From Bacteroidales bacterium (GTDB lineage: Bacteria; Bacteroidota; Bacteroidia; Bacteroidales; UBA932), in the NCBI GenBank assembly GCA_017617495.1, contig JAFZWD010000058.1, forward strand, positions 1 to 64,000: 64,000 nt of DNA, read 5' to 3'. Shown here one piece after another: positions 43,935 to 50,266 of this stretch (its first letter is position 1; each line of letters begins with the position of its first letter). The position numbers and the translations under genes were made by a program. The notes beneath the pieces are model-generated. The model saw only the letters and a list, made by a program, of their open reading frames with translations, did no database searches and was not told the origin of the DNA.

Positions 43935-44021
43935 GCTCGGGCCTTGGGCCGCTGCCCTTCGCCCTCCGCAGAGGGGAGCAGGCGGCCACTCGCTCCCGAC
44001 CTCGCAAAAAGGGTGGGGCTG

Positions 44022-44113
44022 GCAAAATGGCCTCGCCGCAAACTCCTCCGTTTTAGTCCCTTCGGGCCTAACCGTCGTCGGACAAACTGCGGACCGCGAG
44101 ACGGCCATTTTGC
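44022..44113. repeat. long imperfect inverted repeat / structured element
   Basis: Perfect 11-base arms GCAAAATGGCC (44022-44032) and GGCCATTTTGC (44103-44113) enclose nested shorter pairings. These include TCGC/GCGA, CCGCA/TGCGG and an inner stem TTAG-CCC-TTC-GGG-CTAA. The whole can fold as one long hairpin. Confidence 0.6.
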
Positions 44114-44181
44114 TGGCGCCTCACCTGGGACCTTTTTGCTCGAGGTCGCTCGCAGCCGCTGCCTCCCCGCCGCTGCACACC

Positions 44182-44208
44182 GTCATTGCCGACCCGATCG
44201 GCAATCTC
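44182..44208. repeat. intergenic GTCATT-type palindromic element
   Basis: GTCATT...AATCTC frames an 8-bp perfect stem ATTGCCGA/TCGGCAAT (44185-44192, 44198-44205) with a 5-base loop. Confidence 0.75.
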
Positions 44209-44212
44209 GCTG

Positions 44213-44361
44213 GTGACCTTCTGCATTTTGGCCGGTTTTCGCTAAAGGTCCCCTCGAAAATGGCGGGACCTTTTGCATTTTGGCTCTATTTTGCTAAAGG
44301 TCCCCCGAAATTTGGCAGGACCTTCTGCATTTTTCGCCTTTTTCGCAAAAGGTCCTGAGAA
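44213..44361. repeat. three tandem 52-base hairpin units
   Basis: Units begin at 44213, 44265 and 44317, exactly 52 bases apart; the third is cut after about 45 bases. Each starts with (G)GACCTTYTGCATTTT and contains GC(T/A)AAAGGTCC about 30 bases later, so each can form a GGACCTT/AAGGTCC hairpin. Confidence 0.8.
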
Positions 44362-44378
44362 GAAATCGGAATTACTGC

Positions 44379-44386
44379 TATCTTTG
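44379..44386 (+). promoter_or_regulatory. -7 promoter box for the fRMsr-MsrA gene
   Basis: TATCTTTG matches TAnnTTTG and ends 7 bases before the ATG at 44394. It lies just after the third tandem hairpin unit. Confidence 0.7.
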
Positions 44387-44393
44387 AAGTCGG

Positions 44394-45341
44394 ATGAGCG
44401 AAAAGGAACAGAAATACCGTGAACTGCTGCGCCAGGCGAAGGCCCTGGTGGAAGGCGAGAGCGACGTGGTCGCCAGGATGGCGAACATCGCTGCACTGCT
44501 GCACCGCGAGATGGGATTCTGGTGGACAGGATTTTACAGGGTGGAAGGCAAAGAACTGGTACTGGGTCCGTTCCAGGGGCCGGTTGCGTGCTACAGAATT
44601 AAGAAAGGCAGAGGAGTCTGCGGAACATCTTGGGCCGAAAGACGTACCGTAGTGGTTCCGGATGTCGAACAGTTCCCGGGACACATAGCATGTTCGAGCG
44701 AGAGCCGCAGCGAAATAGTCGTTCCGGTCTGGCACAATAACGACATCGTAGCGGTGCTGGATATAGACAGCCGTGAACTCTCTACCTTTGATGAAACCGA
44801 CCGTATCTGGCTCGAAATGATAGGCGGGCTGGCCTATGGTCCTCAATGCGATATCTGGTTTGCAGCCGGCTGCTTCTGGGGCGCACAGAAATTCTTCAAA
44901 CTCATTGAAGGAGTGGAGTTTACGGAGGTAGGTTTTGCTAACGGCCGACTGAAGAATCCCACCTATGAACAGGTCTATACGGATACCACCGGCCACGCTG
45001 AATGCGTCCACGTAAAGTATAATCCGGAGGTAGTTTCGCTCAAAGAACTCGCCGGTCTCTACTTCAAGATTATAGACCCCCTGAGCCTTAACAAACAGGG
45101 CGGCGACGAAGGTACGCGCTATCGCACCGGCGTATTTTATGCTGACGAGTCCGATCTGCCAGTTCTGGAAAAGGTGTTTGCCTCTGTCAAGAAAGACCTC
45201 GGCGTCGCCTCCATCCCGGTGGAGCTTCTGCCACTCTTGTGCTTCTACCCCGCCGACGAGTACCACCAGGACTACCTCGACAAGAACCCCGGCGGCTATT
45301 GCCACCTCTCGCCGGCCGTCTTTAAAATAGCTCGGAAATAA
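44394..45341 (+). CDS. fusion of free-methionine-(R)-sulfoxide reductase (GAF) and MsrA
   Basis: This is one polypeptide of 315 residues with two methionine sulfoxide reductases. Residues 1-150 are a GAF-type fRMsr with Cys66, Cys76 and Cys100. Their spacing (10 and 24) equals that of Cys84/94/118 in E. coli MsrC as I recall it, and Cys100 in HIACSSES would be catalytic. Residues about 153-315 are MsrA with the catalytic GCFWG (Cys160), a later Cys303 near the C-terminus and family motifs such as YEQVYTDTTGHAE and YHQDYL. Together they would reduce free R-sulfoxide and S-sulfoxide of methionine. The stop codon directly abuts that of the convergent carboxyltransferase gene. Confidence 0.92.
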   Translation: MSEKEQKYRELLRQAKALVEGESDVVARMANIAALLHREMGFWWTGFYRVEGKELVLGPFQGPVACYRIKKGRGVCGTSWAERRTVVVPDVEQFPGHIACSSESRSEIVVPVWHNNDIVAVLDIDSRELSTFDETDRIWLEMIGGLAYGPQCDIWFAAGCFWGAQKFFKLIEGVEFTEVGFANGRLKNPTYEQVYTDTTGHAECVHVKYNPEVVSLKELAGLYFKIIDPLSLNKQGGDEGTRYRTGVFYADESDLPVLEKVFASVKKDLGVASIPVELLPLLCFYPADEYHQDYLDKNPGGYCHLSPAVFKIARK

Positions 45342-47123
45342 CTACTGAATAAACGCGACAATCTCGCCTTTGACAACCTCTTTGCCCTGGGGAGCCATGA
45401 CGGCAAGAACGCGCCCGGACACTGCGGGAACGATTTCCTCGTGACCATAGTATGTGTCCACGAAGCCAAGCGGCTTGCCTGCCTCGACCTTGGTGCCGGC
45501 AACGGGGGCGGTGGAATCGTCATCGACATCCACACCCCATAGGATGCGTCCCTTGACGGGGGCCTGCACGGCGATTGCCTCGGGATGAAGCTTGAGAAAT
45601 TCTTCAGCATCGAATTCGGGCAGTTCCACCACCGGGCGCTTGATCACAATCGGGGCACCCGCCTTGGCGCGGAAGTCCTCCAGTTCGGTGTTGAAACGCT
45701 CCTTGGCTATGCCGCTGCGGTAGTCGCGGTACTGGCGCTCGTGCATTGCAAGCTCAAAGAGCTCCTCGCGGTCGGGACCTTCCTCCCAGCCTTCTTCGCG
45801 CATCATCGCTTCGAACTTCGGCAGCTCGTCGGGGTATTCGTCCTGAGGATTGCCCTCGTAGAATTCGAGGCCCTTTTCCTTTGCGAGCGCGACTATCTCC
45901 GGCGCGAGCTTTCCGGGCAGACGGCCCATCTTGCCGAGAATCATCCCCCAGGTATCCCTGTCGATGGAGCTCCAGCGCGGTTTGCCCTTGAGCGTGTCGA
46001 GCAGATTCATCAGCGCGGTATTCTTGACATACTGGCTGAACGGGGTTACGAGCGGTGGATAGCCGAGGCGCGGCCAGACGTACTGCACCTCCTCAAAGAG
46101 CTTGACCATCAGCGTATCGAGACTGATTTCCGGCCTGCCGGCAGCACGCTCGGCTGCATTAATCGCGCCGAGGAATGGCTTGAGATCCGCCATCATCGAG
46201 CCCATCATTCCGCCGGGAAGGCCGCAGCCCACCAGCAGCGAGGTCATCACCTTATTGGCGGGGTTGATCCAGTAGCCGAGGAAGTCGTCGATGAACTCCT
46301 GGGTAAGGGCGCGCACCTGCATATAGGCGTCCATATTTATATCCTTTACCAGGAAGCCGTCGGCGCGGAGCATTTCGCGGATGGTTATCACATCGGGATG
46401 CACTTTGCCCCAGGAGAGAGGCTCCACGGCTACATCCAGATAGTCGGCGCCGGCGCGTGCCACCTCCAGCATGGATGCCGGGGAGAAGCCGGGGCCGCAA
46501 TGCCCGTGGTACTGCACTGCGATATGCGGATATTTCTTCTTGATTTCGGCGACAAGTTGCGCCAGGAAGCTCGGGCGTCCGATGCCTGCCATATCCTTGA
46601 GGCAGATTTCGTCGGTGCCGTACTCCACCAGTTTGTCCACCACGCCCATATAGTATTCCACGGTGTGGACCGGGCTGTTGGTGATGGAAAGAGCGGCCTG
46701 GGAGATCATTCCGGCTTTCTTTGCGTATTCTACGCTGAGGCGGAGGTTCCTGTGGTCGTTGAGCCCGCAGAAGGAGCGGGCGATGTCTGTGCCCTGAGCC
46801 TTTTTGACCTTGAACATCAGTTCGCGGACATCTGCCGGAACGGGGTTCATCCGGAGGGCGTTAAGGCCCCTTTCGAGCATATGTGTCTGGATGCCGGCCT
46901 TATGGAAGGGCGCCGTCCACTGCCGCACGGCAGTGTTCGGGTTTTCCCCGAAGAGCAGGTTCACCTGCTCGAAGGCGCCGCCGTTGGTCTCCACGCGGTC
47001 GAAAACGCCCATGTCGATAATCGCAGGAGCCACGCGGACCAACTGGTCCACCCTTGGCACGTACTTGCCGGAGGACTGCCACATATCCCTGTAGACCAGG
47101 GAGAACTTGATTTCTCTTGCCAT
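45342..47123 (-). CDS. pyruvate carboxylase subunit B / oxaloacetate decarboxylase alpha-like carboxyltransferase
   Basis: The 593-residue protein has the HMGL-like carboxyltransferase barrel (about 3-300; SLVYRDMWQSSGKYVP, the metal-site Lys in ICLKDMAG and QYHGHCGPG), the PYC/OADA conserved region (VMTSLLVGCGLPGGMMGS, YVWPRLGYPPLVTPFSQY) and a C-terminal domain shaped like a biotinyl domain (about 525-593). The expected EAMKM with the biotinylated Lys is missing: the segment reads FVDTYYGHEE. A separate biotin carrier may be used. The start is the ATG at 47123, 7 bases after a TATCTTTG box; an upstream extension is unlikely. Confidence 0.88.
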   Translation of the reverse strand: MAREIKFSLVYRDMWQSSGKYVPRVDQLVRVAPAIIDMGVFDRVETNGGAFEQVNLLFGENPNTAVRQWTAPFHKAGIQTHMLERGLNALRMNPVPADVRELMFKVKKAQGTDIARSFCGLNDHRNLRLSVEYAKKAGMISQAALSITNSPVHTVEYYMGVVDKLVEYGTDEICLKDMAGIGRPSFLAQLVAEIKKKYPHIAVQYHGHCGPGFSPASMLEVARAGADYLDVAVEPLSWGKVHPDVITIREMLRADGFLVKDINMDAYMQVRALTQEFIDDFLGYWINPANKVMTSLLVGCGLPGGMMGSMMADLKPFLGAINAAERAAGRPEISLDTLMVKLFEEVQYVWPRLGYPPLVTPFSQYVKNTALMNLLDTLKGKPRWSSIDRDTWGMILGKMGRLPGKLAPEIVALAKEKGLEFYEGNPQDEYPDELPKFEAMMREEGWEEGPDREELFELAMHERQYRDYRSGIAKERFNTELEDFRAKAGAPIVIKRPVVELPEFDAEEFLKLHPEAIAVQAPVKGRILWGVDVDDDSTAPVAGTKVEAGKPLGFVDTYYGHEEIVPAVSGRVLAVMAPQGKEVVKGEIVAFIQ

Positions 47124-47130
47124 AGTGACA

Positions 47131-47138
47131 CAAAGATA
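47131..47138 (-). promoter_or_regulatory. -7 promoter box for the carboxyltransferase gene
   Basis: Minus-strand TATCTTTG matches TAnnTTTG, 7 bases before the ATG at 47123. It diverges from the tRNA-His promoter. Confidence 0.7.
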
Positions 47139-47156
47139 CAAAAATGCCCCGAGCTA

Positions 47157-47186
47157 TTGTTCAGTTAAAATATTTTTGTACCTTTG
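47157..47186 (+). promoter_or_regulatory. -33/-7 promoter of tRNA-His
   Basis: TTG at 47157-47159 and TACCTTTG at 47179-47186 are separated by 19 bases, a complete Bacteroidota promoter. It lies about 20 bases before the mature tRNA. Confidence 0.75.
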
Positions 47187-47206
47187 CAGTCCCTTCGGGG
47201 CTACAT

Positions 47207-47280
47207 GGTGCAATTAGCTCAGTTGGTAGAGTCCCAGATTGTGGTTCTGGTTGTCGTGGGTTCGAGCCCCACATTGCACC
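47207..47280 (+). tRNA. tRNA-His (anticodon GTG)
   Basis: The acceptor stem is GTGCAAT/ATTGCAC, preceded by an encoded G at position -1 (47207) that pairs with the discriminator C (47280), the hallmark of tRNA-His. The D-arm is GCTC/GAGT, the anticodon stem CCAGA/TCTGG with loop TTGTGGT (anticodon GTG), and the T-arm GTGGG/CCCAC. CCA is not fully encoded. It has its own promoter and terminator. Confidence 0.95.
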
Positions 47281-47281
47281 C

Positions 47282-47312
47282 AAAAAGGAGAAGCAGGCCG
47301 CTTCTCCTTTTT
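47282..47312 (+). terminator. intrinsic terminator of tRNA-His
   Basis: A 13-bp stem (AAAAAGGAGAAGC / GCTTCTCCTTTTT) with a 5-base loop starts 2 bases after the tRNA and ends in a T-run. Confidence 0.9.
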
Positions 47313-47447
47313 TGGTGCATTCGGCGCGAGCGCCGAAAGACCATTTATTAGGGGCCCGCCCCTAATGTACCCTGCGGCTCTGGGCCTTAGTCCTTCGGAC
47401 CGGCCTTCGCCGTTCGCGCTGATGCGCTCATTTTTATGGCGGGTGCA
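47313..47447. repeat. cluster of tight palindromes between tRNA-His and radC
   Basis: No gene was seen. Three further hairpins follow the terminator: TTCGGCGC/GCGCCGAA (47320-47327, 47330-47337; 2-base loop), ATTAGGGGC/GCCCCTAAT (47347-47355, 47358-47366; 2-base loop) and GTCC/GGAC (47390-47400; 3-base loop). The last shares the string TTAGTCC...TTCGG with the structured element at 44 kb. Confidence 0.6.
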
Positions 47448-48140
47448 TTAGTGTTGTGCGGAGTAGGGGCGGTCGTCGGCGAAGCTGAAGAAGGAGTCGT
47501 CGCAGAAGACGATGTGGTCGGAGAGCTGGATGCCGAAGGCGCTGCAGGCCTGTTTGACGCGTTCGGTCTGGCGGATGTCTTCTGGCCCGGGGCGGGGGTT
47601 GCCGGAGGGGTGGTTGTGCATCAGCACCACAGAGTGGGCGCCCCAGTCCAAAGCGGCCTTGAGCACCTGGCGGGAGTCGATTGCAGTTGAGTTCATCGCG
47701 CCCTGCGTGAGCTTCTGCCTGCCGACCAGATAACAGGACACATTGAACCCCAGCACCCAGCACTCTTCGTGGTCGAGGCCCTTGAGCACCGGCGCCATCA
47801 GGTCATAAATCATTCTCGGAGTAAGAAGGGGCCGTTTTTCCACCGGAGCGCCCTCCTGCAGGAAGCGGCGCCCGAGTTCGAAAGCCGCCAACACGCCAGC
47901 CGCCTTGTAAGGGCCGATTCCTGGCATAGAACATAATTTAGCCGCATTCCAGCCGAACAGTCGCACAAGGCTCCCGTCAGCCATCTTTAGCAGCTTCTGG
48001 GCCAGTTCGACCGCGCTTTCCTCCCTGTTTCCTGTTCGCAGAAGCACCGCCAGGAGCTCGGCATTTCCGAGTCCGCCGGGCCCGCGTTCCATCATCTTTT
48101 CCCGCGGCCTGTCCGCCGCACACATTTCTCTCATTTTCAT
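47448..48140 (-). CDS. radC: RadC family JAB-domain protein
   Basis: The 230-residue protein has an N-terminal helix-hairpin-helix region (GLGNAELLAVLLRTG, MPGIGPYKAAGVLAAFELG) and a C-terminal JAB/MPN metalloprotease-like domain with the metal site EECWVLGFN...HNHPSGNPRPGPEDI. The name comes from a DNA-repair phenotype later doubted; the biochemical role of this family is not settled. It stands alone between tRNA-His and the dcw cluster, facing away from mraZ. Confidence 0.93.
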   Translation of the reverse strand: MKMREMCAADRPREKMMERGPGGLGNAELLAVLLRTGNREESAVELAQKLLKMADGSLVRLFGWNAAKLCSMPGIGPYKAAGVLAAFELGRRFLQEGAPVEKRPLLTPRMIYDLMAPVLKGLDHEECWVLGFNVSCYLVGRQKLTQGAMNSTAIDSRQVLKAALDWGAHSVVLMHNHPSGNPRPGPEDIRQTERVKQACSAFGIQLSDHIVFCDDSFFSFADDRPYSAQH

Positions 48141-48240
48141 GAGCGCAAGGTGCGAAGACTTTTTGAAACGGGCGTTACAAAAACATATATTTCTGCATTA
48201 ATTCAAAAACATTTTTATGTTTTCGTAGGTCTTTGCTCCT

Positions 48241-48268
48241 TTTGTTCGAAAAACCGGTTATACTTTTG
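48241..48268 (+). promoter_or_regulatory. distal candidate promoter upstream of mraZ
   Basis: TTTG at 48241-48244 and TACTTTTG at 48261-48268 are separated by 16 bases. If used, it gives mraZ a leader of roughly 265 bases containing the repeat hairpin. Confidence 0.55.
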
Positions 48269-48342
48269 CGGAATGAAACAGTATTTTCATTTCTGCTCAC
48301 GTTTCCACTTTATTGTTTTTGGCGAAGAAAAGGCCTGTGCTT

Positions 48343-48389
48343 TTTTCGAGGGGACCTTTAGCGAAAACCGGCCAAAACGCAAAAGGTCC
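48343..48389 (-). repeat. inverted single copy of the 52-base hairpin unit
   Basis: A 35-base stretch (48343-48377) is the exact reverse complement of 44226-44260, and the match continues with few mismatches to 48389. It carries the same GGACCTTT...AAAGGTCC hairpin as the tandem units. Confidence 0.85.
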
Positions 48390-48518
48390 TCGGCAGGTCG
48401 CCGCCGAGGGGACAGAGACCCGGGGGCAAGGACGCTGCTGCAGTGCGCCTTCGGCGGGGCTGTTGATAAAATTGTGGAAAAATTTGGAAGAAGGTGGAAT
48501 AAAGTGGAAAATAATTCG

Positions 48519-48526
48519 TACCTTTG
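48519..48526 (+). promoter_or_regulatory. proximal -7 promoter box for mraZ and the dcw cluster
   Basis: TACCTTTG matches TAnnTTTG, 14 bases before the mraZ ATG at 48541. Confidence 0.65.
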
Positions 48527-48540
48527 TGCCAATTGCGTAT

Positions 48541-48996
48541 ATGAATATGGTCACCTTCATCGGCGAATACGGCTCAAGAATTGACGACAAGGGGAGAATG
48601 GTCTTTCCCGCGCCGCTCAAGGGGCTGTTGCCGCCCGGTGGAGACATGAGGTTCGTGATCAAAAAATCCCTTTTTTCGCCCTGCCTGGACATGTACACTT
48701 ATGAGGAGTGGGAAAGGCAGAGCGCCGAAGTGAAGGGCAAACTCAATTTCTTCAACAAGAAAGACGCAATGTTCTGGAGAGAATATATGCGCGACCGCGA
48801 CGTGGTGGAGCCCGATGCAAAACTGGGCCGCATTACCGTGTCGCGCAAACTCCTTGAGTCCATAGGTGTAACCAAGGAAGTGGTTTTCTCCGGCAATGAC
48901 TTCAAAATCGAAATCTGGGCGAAGGAGAAATTTGAGGGGAGCCGCATTTCGGAAGACGAGTTCATTGCCCTGGCGGAGTCACTATCTGATAAATAG
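48541..48996 (+). CDS. mraZ: transcriptional regulator MraZ
   Basis: MraZ is an AbrB-like DNA-binding protein that controls its own dcw operon in bacteria studied so far. The 151-residue product has the two tandem SpoVT-like units of the family, each with the DxKGRxxxP type core: first YGSRIDDKGRMVFPAPLK (about 10), second DAKLGRITVSRKLLE (about 95). An ATG two codons later (48547) is possible. It heads the dcw cluster, with rsmH 17 bases downstream. Confidence 0.93.
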   Translation: MNMVTFIGEYGSRIDDKGRMVFPAPLKGLLPPGGDMRFVIKKSLFSPCLDMYTYEEWERQSAEVKGKLNFFNKKDAMFWREYMRDRDVVEPDAKLGRITVSRKLLESIGVTKEVVFSGNDFKIEIWAKEKFEGSRISEDEFIALAESLSDK

Positions 48997-49013
48997 ATAG
49001 GAGATCCGCGAGC

Positions 49014-49907
49014 GTGTACCATAAACCCGTCCTGCTCTCCGAGAGCGTCGATTCCCTGATAACAAATCCATCCGGCTGCTACGCCGATGCCACCTTCGGA
49101 GGCGGCGGCCACAGCGCCGAGATTCTGCGCAGGCTCTCCCCCGACGGGCGCCTGATGGCCTTCGACCGCGATGCGGACGCGGCGCAGAACGCATTGGAGG
49201 ACGAAAGGTTCTCCCTGATACACAATAATTTCAGATTCATACACAACTATACCCTCCTGTACTTCCCGGAGGGACTAGACGGCATCCTGGCAGACCTGGG
49301 GGTGTCGTCGCATCAGTTTGACACCGCGGAAAGGGGCTTCTCTTTCCGCTACAGTGCTCCTTTGGACATGCGAATGAACGTGCAGGGCGACAAGACTGCA
49401 GCGGACGTTGTCAATTCGTATACGCAAAACGAGTTGGAAACTATCCTCAAACTGTACGGAGAAGTGGAAAACGCCCACAAAGTAGCGGGCCTCATAACCG
49501 CCGCGAGGGCGGAAACTCCCATTCTCAGTACGGATGACCTCGACAACGCCATCGCAGCGGCCCTGCCGTCTTTCGCAGAGCACAAATTCCTTGCAAAGGT
49601 CTACCAGGCCCTTCGCATCGAAGTCAACGGCGAGATGCGCTCGCTCGAGAAGTTCCTGGAAGGCGCGGCGAACTCCCTTAAGAAGGGCGGCCGCATCGCA
49701 GTTATCACCTACCATTCCCTCGAGGACCGGATGGTGAAGAACTTCTTCAAGTCGGGCAACATCGAGGGCAGGGTGGAAAAGGACGTTTACGGCCGCATCT
49801 CCGCTCCGCTCAAGCCCATCGGCAAGGCCATTGTGCCTGAAGAAGAGGAAATTGCCGCCAACACCCGCGCCAGGAGCGCCAAACTACGCATCGCAGAAAG
49901 GATATGA
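49014..49907 (+). CDS. rsmH: 16S rRNA (cytosine1402-N4)-methyltransferase
   Basis: RsmH (MraW) methylates C1402 of 16S rRNA. The 297-residue protein begins YHKPVLLSESVDSL from a GTG start at 49014; no in-frame ATG gives the conserved N-terminus. SAM-binding motifs DATFGGGGHS and ILADLGVSSHQFD and the C-terminal VITYHSLEDRMVK are intact. It overlaps the ftsL-like gene by 4 bases. Confidence 0.96.
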   Translation: MYHKPVLLSESVDSLITNPSGCYADATFGGGGHSAEILRRLSPDGRLMAFDRDADAAQNALEDERFSLIHNNFRFIHNYTLLYFPEGLDGILADLGVSSHQFDTAERGFSFRYSAPLDMRMNVQGDKTAADVVNSYTQNELETILKLYGEVENAHKVAGLITAARAETPILSTDDLDNAIAAALPSFAEHKFLAKVYQALRIEVNGEMRSLEKFLEGAANSLKKGGRIAVITYHSLEDRMVKNFFKSGNIEGRVEKDVYGRISAPLKPIGKAIVPEEEEIAANTRARSAKLRIAERI

Positions 49908-50266
49908 AAGAACAGATACACACAAAATGGCGCATTGCCGACATCGGCACGTTGCTCAAGAACAGCTTCCTTGCAATAATCAAGGGAGAGCTGCTCCTCC
50001 GCATGCAGGTGGGCAGGCACTTTGCCAAGTATCTGTACACCTTCGTCCTGCTCGCCCTGCTCATCCTCCTCAACCTTCTGGAAGAGAACACCCTGAGCAA
50101 GGTAGAACGCAACAACGAAACGCTTAAACAGCTCGAAGTCATCTACTCCGACAAGACCTTCCAGGTCGCATCGATGAGCAGGCGCTCGTCCATCGCCGAA
50201 AGGCTTAAGGAGATGGGCTCGAAGCTGGAAGAACCTACAAGCCCCGCAATTGTTCTGGAAAAATGA
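49904..50266 (+). CDS. ftsL: FtsL-like cell-division protein
   Basis: The 120-residue bitopic protein sits in the FtsL position of the dcw cluster. It has a cytoplasmic N-terminal stretch of about 40 residues, one membrane helix (about 43-61, YLYTFVLLALLILLNLL) and a periplasmic coiled coil (KVERNNETLKQLEVIY, then MSRRSSIAERLKEMG). Sequence similarity in this family is low, so the call rests on position and architecture. It overlaps both neighbours by 4 bases. Confidence 0.82.
   Translation: MKEQIHTKWRIADIGTLLKNSFLAIIKGELLLRMQVGRHFAKYLYTFVLLALLILLNLLEENTLSKVERNNETLKQLEVIYSDKTFQVASMSRRSSIAERLKEMGSKLEEPTSPAIVLEK

Larger units (their letters stand above)
43935..44393. other. non-coding, hairpin-rich island
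   Basis: No convincing gene is present in these 459 bases. The short open frames lack recognisable domains and run across repeats. The island contains a roughly 92-base imperfect inverted repeat (44022-44113), a GTCATT-type palindrome (44182-44208), three tandem 52-base hairpin units (44213-44361) and the promoter of the following gene (44379-44386). Confidence 0.7.
48141..48540. other. upstream region of the dcw cluster
   Basis: These 400 bases contain two possible promoters for the dcw genes (48241-48268 and 48519-48526), an inverted copy of the 52-base hairpin repeat (48343-48389), a CCTCGGC/GCCGAGG hairpin (48388-48409) and an A-rich stretch before mraZ. An open frame starting with ATG at 48273 runs through the repeat and past the mraZ start; it is judged non-coding. 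Confidence 0.6.

Noticed and set aside
44022..44113. Integron attC site
   Set aside because: One GCCTAAC/GTTAGGC core is present, but the partner core does not fit the consensus, there is no gene-cassette arrangement and no integrase was seen.
43944..44358. Small protein genes in the 44-kb island
   Set aside because: The open frames are Arg/Pro-rich, run through inverted repeats and hairpin units, and have no promoter box or known domain.
44213..44361. CRISPR array
   Set aside because: The 52-base units are directly tandem, diverged and palindromic, with no unique spacers of constant length and no cas genes in the window.
48150..48584. A 103-144-residue protein gene upstream of mraZ
   Set aside because: An ATG at 48273 follows a promoter-like box, but the frame crosses the repeat hairpin, is very basic and Cys-rich, and overlaps the real mraZ start in another frame.
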